Shown here in pieces: positions 1 to 4,616 of a stretch of DNA of 5,672 nt. The notes beneath the pieces were generated by a model. The model did no database searches. It worked only from the letters and a program-made list of their open reading frames with translations, and was not told the origin of the DNA. The DNA lies in assembly GCA_047614505.1 (NCBI GenBank), contig JBLHGQ010000169.1:1-5672 (forward strand). The letters run 5' to 3'. The position numbers and the translations under genes were made by a program. How positions within the stretch are numbered: position 1 is the stretch's first letter; each line of letters starts with the position of its first letter. This DNA comes from JABDJL01 sp047614505. Lineage in GTDB: Bacteria; Pseudomonadota; Gammaproteobacteria; Xanthomonadales; SZUA-36.

Positions 1-1212
1 GAAAATGCACCGGCACAATCTGTAGGCCAGCCTGTCAGTCATACAACCGGCGGCTTACTTGCGATTGAGCAGTATGGTGTCGAAAAAATCCAGATGAATG
101 GTGAACAAGTAGCCGACCTGGTCGAAGTATTCCCCATTGATCCCTTTGAATCGGCTTTTACTTCCGGGTTTGCCAGCAGAATTATCAGACTGCTGAGTAA
201 TATTGATATTGACCGGGCTACCTATCTTGACCGGCAAAATGCACTCTCGCGGTTTGACCCGGAACTGGCTAAGGTATTTTTCTTGCAGTCTGCTGATGAA
301 AGTGTACGGGCACGTCTGCAACTTGCTGAAGCTCTGATTGGAGCGGAACGCAAATTCCTCGCTGCTCAGTCCGAAAGTGTATACGAGGGTACTTATCAAG
401 GCAGTTTCGGCACCAAGATGCGCAAGGTAATTCAGTCTGAGTATCATGTCCTTGAAGAACGGCGTCACATCGCTCGGGTTCAGAATGTAACTGCGGCAGT
501 TGCAGCAATTGCGATGGCGGGCACGGTGTATGGTGCTTCTTTGACCACCACAGCCAATGCGTTGGTTGTATCCAGTTTGACGGGCCTGTCGCTAGTCGGC
601 TCAATATGGGCGATTAATGCATCACGTGATTCCAAGGCAGAGTCAGAAGAAGTTGCAGAGTATTTCAGTAATCGAATGGCTCCCTCGGTTGCACGACAAA
701 TGTCGGTGCAAATGGAGTGGCTGGAATCCAAGGAAGTCATCACCGCTCGCGGTTTTGCGGAATTCCGCAACAAGACCTTAAGTCTCTATCAGGCAAGGGT
801 ACGGTCAATGGCCGTCGCAGTTGGCGGGCAGTGTGAATTTTTTCACCAGGACTTTATTGGTACAGGCCGCTGGTATGGCCAATGCCTGGATGGCCGTGCA
901 AGCGGTAAGGGCTATGGCGTTGTTATTGATGATCGGGGTTCGAGTGTCGAATATCTTGGTGACGCGCTGGACGGATTGGCTTCTGGTACCGGAGGCATGA
1001 TGATCAGGTCAGTGGGCCAGAATGGATCGGTTTATCTTGAAGGAACTTTCACGCAAGGTCGTGCGGACGCAACGATGCTTGTCGAGCAGGCCGGTAAACA
1101 ACAAACGGTCCGGCTATTTGCCGCCGGTAAGGATATTGGACGTGGTGATGTCGACCAGGTCCGGAAACTGGGATTTTCATCCAACTGGTCTGAACAGGGG
1201 GTCTTGCCTTGA
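1..1212 (+). CDS. Membrane protein with MORN-like C-terminal repeats (5' partial)
   Basis: The frame is open from the first base of the window (beginning ENAPAQSVG), so the gene almost certainly starts upstream; the first in-frame ATG, at 94, has no clear ribosome binding site and is probably internal. The visible part is 403 residues. A largely helical, charged region is followed by two hydrophobic segments encoded at about 487-543 and 559-615, separated by a short Thr-rich turn, which looks like a membrane hairpin. After another charged helical stretch (about 620-820) comes a Gly/Tyr-rich region at 868-1086. It reads RWYGQCLDGRASGKGYG, then EYLGDALDGLASGTGG, then VYLEGTFTQGRAD; the spacing matches degenerate MORN repeats. 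Two Cys at the start of this region (QCEFF and GQCLDG) could pair. MORN repeats often mediate lipid or protein contacts; the role here is unknown. The gene overlaps the next one by four bases. The coding call is secure, the domain call moderate. Confidence 0.85.
   Translation, partial: ENAPAQSVGQPVSHTTGGLLAIEQYGVEKIQMNGEQVADLVEVFPIDPFESAFTSGFASRIIRLLSNIDIDRATYLDRQNALSRFDPELAKVFFLQSADESVRARLQLAEALIGAERKFLAAQSESVYEGTYQGSFGTKMRKVIQSEYHVLEERRHIARVQNVTAAVAAIAMAGTVYGASLTTTANALVVSSLTGLSLVGSIWAINASRDSKAESEEVAEYFSNRMAPSVARQMSVQMEWLESKEVITARGFAEFRNKTLSLYQARVRSMAVAVGGQCEFFHQDFIGTGRWYGQCLDGRASGKGYGVVIDDRGSSVEYLGDALDGLASGTGGMMIRSVGQNGSVYLEGTFTQGRADATMLVEQAGKQQTVRLFAAGKDIGRGDVDQVRKLGFSSNWSEQGVLP
1196..1201 (+). 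promoter_or_regulatory. Ribosome binding site supporting a TTG start
   Basis: AGGGGG lies seven bases before the TTG at 1209, inside the end of the upstream gene. It supports TTG as the start of the exported protein instead of the in-frame ATG at 1230, which has no comparable site. Confidence 0.55.
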
Positions 1213-1988
1213 AACACACTTTCAAGTGCATGGTTTTTTCCCTGTTCATCTTTATCGGGATCAGTCCTGCCCTGGCGGCAGAATTTCCCGGATTCGAAAC
1301 AATAGAAAAATTACCCCCAGGTGGCCAGTTTCGCCAGCTAAGCCTGATGATTTTGATGGCGAACAAAACCGGCCCTGAATTTGTCGGCCTGTTGGCCGAA
1401 AAAGTTAGTTCAGGTCAAAACAGCAGGCAAATTCTTCCGGGTGAATTCAGAACCCCACTGGTGCGGATTGTCGATCAGGAATCGATGGTCGATAGTGCGG
1501 TTCAGTTGTTTGCTTTTGTTGCAGACAACCTTAATGAAGTAACCATGAAATTGCAGAGTATCAAGGCCGAAAATCCGGTTCTGATCAGCATGGTTGAAAC
1601 TTCTGAAATCATGGAAGATGCAATTATCATCCGCAATGCAGTAGCCGACAGTGTTCTGTATCTAAACTATGCAGAAGAAGAGCGAATGGCCTCCTTGCTT
1701 GATGACTATCGGGTGCACACCGTGTTTTTGAGAAACGAGGTGGAATACGCCGATTTTTACCTGGAGCTTGAGCGAATCACAGATACGGCTGTCAATTCAA
1801 TGGGTGGAAAAATGGACGCCTACCAACGAATGTTCGATGAGGAGTTTGAGGCTGATTCAGTTGAAAAATTTATGGAAGCCACTGAATTTAGTACAGAAAA
1901 GAGGGCGCAACTAAACCGCAGAGCAGCTTTATTAACTGAGCAGATTTTACAAAGCGTCATGGACGATATGAATTCAAAAACTCCCTGA
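1209..1988 (+). CDS. Exported helix-rich protein of unknown family
   Basis: A 259-residue protein starting at TTG in a TTGA overlap with the stop of the previous gene, which suggests translational coupling. The N-terminus (MKHTFKCMVF, then SLFIFIGISPALAA) is a typical Sec signal peptide with likely cleavage after ALA, so the mature protein of about 235 residues should be periplasmic or secreted. The rest has no further membrane segment and is rich in Glu, Asp, Met and Leu in amphipathic helical patterns, with no catalytic motif or Cys pair that I recognise. An ATG at 1230 would leave a shorter signal peptide but lacks a good ribosome binding site. Its only visible partner is the MORN-like membrane protein upstream; the two may act together at the envelope, which is inference. 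The stop is only 35 bases from the convergent HNH gene remnant, with no convincing terminator between. Confidence 0.85.
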   Translation: MKHTFKCMVFSLFIFIGISPALAAEFPGFETIEKLPPGGQFRQLSLMILMANKTGPEFVGLLAEKVSSGQNSRQILPGEFRTPLVRIVDQESMVDSAVQLFAFVADNLNEVTMKLQSIKAENPVLISMVETSEIMEDAIIIRNAVADSVLYLNYAEEERMASLLDDYRVHTVFLRNEVEYADFYLELERITDTAVNSMGGKMDAYQRMFDEEFEADSVEKFMEATEFSTEKRAQLNRRAALLTEQILQSVMDDMNSKTP

Positions 1989-2150
1989 AAAAATATTGGG
2001 CTAACAAGGACACCCCAACTATCTCACTCCCGTTGCAACAACCCCAGCACCGCCAGATCGTCATCCATTCTCTCACCGTTCCAGTCGGGAACCAGGGTTT
2101 TTGGCGTAATGTGCAGACCCTCTTGATGGTTACGGGTAAATAGTGACAGG

Positions 2151-2168
2151 ACGTTCCCGCGGGAACGT
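2151..2168. repeat. 18-bp perfect palindrome, copy 1
   Basis: ACGTTCCCGCGGGAACGT is its own reverse complement. It lies in the HNH gene downstream of the nuclease domain, where it encodes part of TRSRGNVL. The identical 18 bases recur at 2716-2733 in another reading frame. Confidence 0.9.
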
Positions 2169-2714
2169 GTTTCGCCGCTTGTGTTCACGGTTTTGCCGGA
2201 GGTGTCGGTGAAAACAATCCCGTTCTGTGTGGACATTTCCACCCCGTAGCCGCCTTCATGCACCATGCGGTGATGTCTGCGGCACAGCAATACCAGGTTA
2301 TCCATCTTTGTTTCGCCGCCATCTGCCCAGTGATTGATGTGATGGGCATCTACAAAGCGTGTACAGGAACAACCCGGGAAACGACAGCCGCCATCCCTCC
2401 TGCCCAATGCACGGCGTATAGCCGGTGGAATACTGCGGGTTTTGCGGCCCACGTTCAGTGCTTCACCATTGTGACCATTCAACCAGTGCACCACCGATGC
2501 ATCACAGGCCATACGGCGTGTGGTTTCTGCAGCAATGTTGGCATGACCTTCAAGTTCCGCTTCTGCACCTTGTCCGTGCTGTTGCAGTACCGTCTTATCG
2601 GTGTGCACGTTGATACAACAACTTGCACTATTGTTGCCGAATCTTCCTTCAGCCAGGCGAATCATTGCATCCGCCCGGCGCTGAGCGATAGGCTCTGAGG
2701 CTGGTTTTTCTGCC

Positions 2715-2734
2715 GACGTTCCCGCGGGAACGTC
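2715..2734. repeat. 20-bp perfect palindrome, copy 2
   Basis: The core ACGTTCCCGCGGGAACGT is identical to copy 1 and is extended by G and C to a perfect 20-bp palindrome. Here it encodes part of KDVPAGTS in the linker between DUF222 and the HNH domain. The frame differs from copy 1, so the shared sequence cannot be due to a repeated peptide. Confidence 0.9.
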
Positions 2735-3038
2735 TTTCGATTCCTCGAACAATACATTCATGGCCGATTCGAGCGCTGCCTGGATCAACGCGCCCTGTTC
2801 CGCTGTGAAGCGGCCCTTCATGATCCAGCAACCGTCATCGTCGACAAACCAGCCTAACTCCCGGTGTTCATGACGGTGGTTCTCATTCACCAATGCCTCG
2901 TTTCGTTTTACCTTCCGGTAGACTTGCACCTGTCGTTCTACGTGACGGGCAGTACCGTGCATTGCCACATTCAGCAACACCGATTCATTATCAGCCGTGG
3001 CCACACGGGTCATGGCCCGGACCTTGGAGTACGAAATT

Positions 3039-3063
3039 AGTGTAGTGCCAACTTTATAACGTA
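3039..3063 (+). repeat. Left terminal inverted repeat
   Basis: It begins AGTGTAGTG and ends TTATAACGTA. It is the reverse complement of 3279-3303 apart from two mismatches, at 3048 and 3053. Confidence 0.9.
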
Positions 3064-3081
3064 GGCTCAGCGAACACACAA
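3053..3081 (-). promoter_or_regulatory. Possible outward promoter at left end of the element
   Basis: On the minus strand, TTGTGT (3081-3076) is followed after 17 bases by TATAAA (3058-3053). The -10 is good and the -35 is weak (three of six). The predicted start is near 3046, reading directly into the HNH fragment about 33 bases before the ATG at 3013. The -35 lies in an internal inverted repeat arm and the -10 in the terminal repeat. This is a pattern match only. Confidence 0.3.
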
Positions 3082-3168
3082 GCCGTTAGCTGTAAGGCAG
3101 TGCTTCGAAGGCATAGTGGTGCTAAGCTGAGCAGCGCTAACACAGCAGATGACGGCTTGTGTGTTCGC
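3070..3168. repeat. Internal inverted repeat pair A (16 bp arms)
   Basis: GCGAACACACAAGCCG at 3070-3085 is the perfect reverse complement of 3153-3168. Shorter flanking complementarities (such as GCTGT at 3089-3093 with ACAGC at 3142-3146) extend the stem imperfectly inwards. Confidence 0.9.
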
Positions 3169-3231
3169 CCTGCGGGTGCTCACCAGAATGTCCATCACTG
3201 TGTTACATTCACTTGACATAGCACCACTATG
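3112..3231. repeat. Internal inverted repeat pair B (13 bp arms)
   Basis: CATAGTGGTGCTA at 3112-3124 is the perfect reverse complement of 3219-3231. The homology continues outward imperfectly to AAGGCA (3094-3099) with TGCCTT (3244-3249), giving two 31-base arms of equal length. It interleaves with pairs A and C. Confidence 0.88.
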
Positions 3232-3268
3232 GCTGCGCGAATGTGCCTTGTGCTGAACATTCTGGTGA
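3180..3268. repeat. Internal inverted repeat pair C (12 bp arms)
   Basis: TCACCAGAATGT at 3180-3191 is the perfect reverse complement of 3257-3268. The left arm can also pair locally with ACATTC at 3205-3210, giving a competing small hairpin. Confidence 0.88.
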
Positions 3269-3278
3269 ATACTGAACT

Positions 3279-3303
3279 TACGTTATAAGGTTGACACTAC
3301 ACT
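3279..3303 (-). repeat. Right terminal inverted repeat
   Basis: Read on the minus strand it begins AGTGTAGTG and ends TTATAACGTA, matching the left repeat at 23 of 25 positions. Its TTATAA supplies the TAA stop that ends the N-terminal HNH gene fragment. Confidence 0.9.
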
Positions 3304-3615
3304 TGCCCCCTTGCTGAACGCCGCACTGATCTGTGGCAGGTTTTTAAGGGCATGGGCTACGCGTACTTTTTCCCGGGCAACCCCAAGCGAGGTGCCGCAT
3401 TTCCAGTTCAGCCAGTGGGCGCATGAATTCATTCCCGGCCCCGACCATCCTGCACATTCATCAAATGTCCTGATCAGGATCAGCAACTGGTAGTTAGCTG
3501 CCTGGATGTGGGCGGATAATTCGGTGATGCGGTCTTGCAGTGAATCGATGTGGTTAAGGCGCTCAATGGCCGATGGGTGGGGTGTAAAAGCCCCTGAAGA
3601 CTGGATAGATGGCAT
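3283..3615 (-). pseudogene. N-terminal fragment of DUF222/HNH endonuclease, truncated by element
   Basis: This is the 5' part of the same HNH endonuclease gene. The chosen start is the ATG at 3615 (MPSIQSSGAF), because AAGGAAG lies seven bases upstream. An upstream in-frame ATG at 3675 would add a hydrophobic stretch encoded by the AT-rich promoter region and is unlikely. The fragment carries the start of the DUF222 domain: a helical region, ECAGWSGPGMNSCAHWLNW, then a helix ending ALKNLPQISAAFSKGA. After FSKGA the frame enters the element's right terminal repeat and stops after SVVSTL. The 110-residue product would lack the nuclease domain. Joined to 2024-3038 by removing 266 bp it gives a 1326-base frame (441 residues), a normal size for this family. 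It lies directly under a LexA box. Confidence 0.85.
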
Positions 3616-3622
3616 GTGGAAA

Positions 3623-3629
3623 CTTCCTT
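3623..3629 (-). promoter_or_regulatory. Ribosome binding site of the HNH endonuclease gene
   Basis: AAGGAAG on the minus strand lies seven bases before the ATG at 3615. It fixes that ATG as the start and rules against the upstream in-frame ATG. Confidence 0.7.
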
Positions 3630-3636
3630 TATTATA

Positions 3637-3656
3637 TACTGTAATAATATACAGTA
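3637..3656 (-). promoter_or_regulatory. LexA-binding site (SOS box)
   Basis: TACTGTAATAATATACAGTA on the plus strand matches the gammaproteobacterial/E. coli LexA consensus: a CTGT/ACAG core with eight AT bases between and flanking TA on both sides. The outer seven bases on each side form a perfect dyad. It lies 21 bases upstream of the HNH gene ATG, over the likely promoter, where bound LexA would block transcription until DNA damage. No other divergent gene starts here, so the HNH gene is the natural target. Confidence 0.82.
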
Positions 3657-3674
3657 ATAAGAAAAATAAATCCA
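3646..3674 (-). promoter_or_regulatory. Likely promoter of the HNH endonuclease gene
   Basis: On the minus strand TGGATT (3674-3669) and TATATT (3651-3646) are 17 bases apart. The -10 lies within the LexA box and the predicted start, near 3639, leaves a leader of about 24 bases with the ribosome binding site. A second TATAAT at 3636-3631 is a better -10 by sequence, but starting from it would cut into the ribosome binding site. Confidence 0.4.
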
Positions 3675-3741
3675 CTATTAAATATATATATCAGTATGTT
3701 ACGAGCAAGACCTAGTCAGAAAAGGTAACCGATCCCTTTGT

Positions 3742-4488
3742 TCACGATCTTGGGGGCCAACAAGATACCTCGATTTCCTCACCGGGTTGCACATTCCCAA
3801 TGTGATCTTTGACTATTTGATATCTTTCGTTGGAAGTGTCATATCGCCAGCGGCTCGTCCTGTTTCCATTCTCGTCCAATAGGACAAATTCTATAGTGCC
3901 ATCCTCCCTAAGCGAACCTTCGCCTACTTTACATTTCAGATTGCCTCGTTCAGAGAGCAGAGACGCGTTTGTAGAGTGTTGTAAAATAATCGGCATGATG
4001 AGTTCATCCCATCGCTTGGAGGCATAGAACCAGTTTAGCTCCACACCATGAGAAATAAGATCGTTCTTCCAGTAGGGTAGGAATATGAAGCCACGCTGGT
4101 GTGACAATTCAACCTCATACGCGAATACGAATTTCCGTGTGGCATTAGGCTCCTGGGGAACGCCGATATAAAATGTTATTTCGAAACGCTGAAGCTCGGA
4201 AGGTCGTTTTGCCACAATTCCTCTAGGCCAGTCAATGAATCTGCCATAGGTCTCGTTCGAATCTAAGTGTGCTGGAAAATGTGGGACACCATCAGGGCCG
4301 CGAGTGACTACTCCAGGGCCATTCCAGATATTGAACTGGCTTAGAATACTCGGATCCATGATCTCAACCGGCAACTTTAGATTGTCGCCTTCAATCTTGA
4401 TTTTTATGGTTTCGCCTTTTGACCAACCAATTGACGGAATGGTGAGAATCGCCGCCAAAAATACTAGTGCAGTATGAATTCGTCTCAT
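3742..4488 (-). CDS. Exported protein of unknown family
   Basis: A 248-residue protein with an N-terminal signal peptide: MRRIHT, then the hydrophobic ALVFLAAILTIPSIG, with likely cleavage near GWS-KG. The mature part alternates beta-type segments (TIKIKIEGDNLKLPVEI, QRFEITFYIGV, KFVFAYEVEL, TIEFVLLDENG) with many aromatic residues, suggesting a beta-rich periplasmic domain. Two Cys (LKCKVGEG and EVSCWPP, near residues 186 and 243) could form a disulfide. I do not recognise the family. The ATG at 4488 is preferred because GAGG lies five bases upstream and the signal peptide is then N-terminal. An in-frame ATG at 4620 overlaps the stop of the upstream gene as ATGA and would add 44 mostly polar residues that bury the signal peptide; it remains possible through coupling. 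It is the distal gene of an operon with the DUF995-like gene. Confidence 0.82.
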   Translation of the reverse strand: MRRIHTALVFLAAILTIPSIGWSKGETIKIKIEGDNLKLPVEIMDPSILSQFNIWNGPGVVTRGPDGVPHFPAHLDSNETYGRFIDWPRGIVAKRPSELQRFEITFYIGVPQEPNATRKFVFAYEVELSHQRGFIFLPYWKNDLISHGVELNWFYASKRWDELIMPIILQHSTNASLLSERGNLKCKVGEGSLREDGTIEFVLLDENGNRTSRWRYDTSNERYQIVKDHIGNVQPGEEIEVSCWPPRS

Positions 4489-4493
4489 GATCG

Positions 4494-4497
4494 CCTC
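4494..4497 (-). promoter_or_regulatory. Ribosome binding site favouring the shorter start
   Basis: GAGG on the minus strand lies five bases before the ATG at 4488. The competing ATG at 4620 has no clear site, only its overlap with the upstream stop codon. Confidence 0.5.
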
Positions 4498-4616
4498 AAT
4501 TAGATTGGGAATGCAGTTCTCAATGTGATCATAGACGAGAACATGGTGCTCAAGTTCCGCTATTGGCCGTGAAGCGGACATTTTGATACTTTGAAATCTG
4601 AGCTGGTTTGTTTGAT

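Larger units (their letters stand above)
2024..3038 (-). pseudogene. C-terminal fragment of DUF222/HNH endonuclease, cut by element
   Basis: This is the distal three quarters of a 13E12-type HNH endonuclease. The fragment begins with ISYSKVRAMTRVAT, the usual end of the DUF222 core, then a variable Glu/Ala/Ser-rich linker. The HNH nuclease domain is encoded at about 2386-2249: CRFPGC, then DAHHINHW, then DNLVLLCRRHHRMVHEGG, so the metal-binding and catalytic His/Asn positions are intact. The open frame runs into the inserted element as far as a GTG at 3079, but those first 14 residues come from the element. A more plausible restart is the ATG at 3013, with a weak AAGG eight bases upstream; it would keep the whole HNH domain. 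With the fragment at 3283-3615 this forms one ancestral gene. The linker and post-HNH regions each carry a copy of the same palindrome. Family assignment is confident; whether the fragment is expressed is unknown. Confidence 0.88.
3039..3303. mobile_element. MITE-like non-autonomous element of about 265 bp inside HNH gene
   Basis: Terminal inverted repeats of 25 bp at 3039-3063 and 3279-3303 match at 23 positions. No transposase or other convincing coding frame fits inside, so the element must be mobilised in trans. The flanks read ...GAAATT and TTGCCCCC..., consistent with a short target duplication of TT; the exact ends are uncertain by one or two bases. Deleting 266 bp joins the two halves of the HNH gene in frame as FSKGA-ISYSK, the sequence expected for the DUF222 family, which strongly supports a clean insertion. 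The interior holds three perfect inverted repeat pairs whose arms interleave. I cannot assign it to an IS family: the flanks do not show a TA duplication as in IS630/Tc1. Confidence 0.85.

Noticed and set aside
1022..1378. Open frame of 118 codons on the plus strand across the junction of the first two genes
   Set aside because: It overlaps two well-supported genes in another frame and reads as low-quality Arg/Ser/Pro-rich sequence.
1996..2018. Possible bidirectional terminator between the convergent genes (TTGGG with CCCAA)
   Set aside because: The stem is only five pairs with a 13-base loop and no T-run on either strand.
2258..2698. Open frame of 146 codons on the plus strand, antisense to the HNH gene
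   Set aside because: It lies wholly opposite the conserved HNH domain coding sequence, lacks a ribosome binding site and has a Cys/His/Thr-rich composition typical of an antisense shadow.
3070..3168. Possible integron attC site, because of AAGCCGTTAGC and GCTAACAC-type motifs in paired arms
   Set aside because: The core sites RYYYAAC and GTTRRRY are not present at the right places, no cassette array or integrase is visible, and the terminal repeats with gene interruption explain the unit better.
3213..3218. TTGACA within the element as a plus-strand -35 box
   Set aside because: No acceptable -10 lies 15 to 19 bases downstream.
3616..3675. Upstream in-frame start for the HNH gene at 3675
   Set aside because: The added residues are encoded by the AT-rich promoter and LexA box, and the ATG at 3615 has a much better ribosome binding site.
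3721..3739. Possible terminator downstream of the right operon (AAAGG with CCTTT)
   Set aside because: A five-pair AT-rich stem with a nine-base loop and no clear T-tract is too weak to call.
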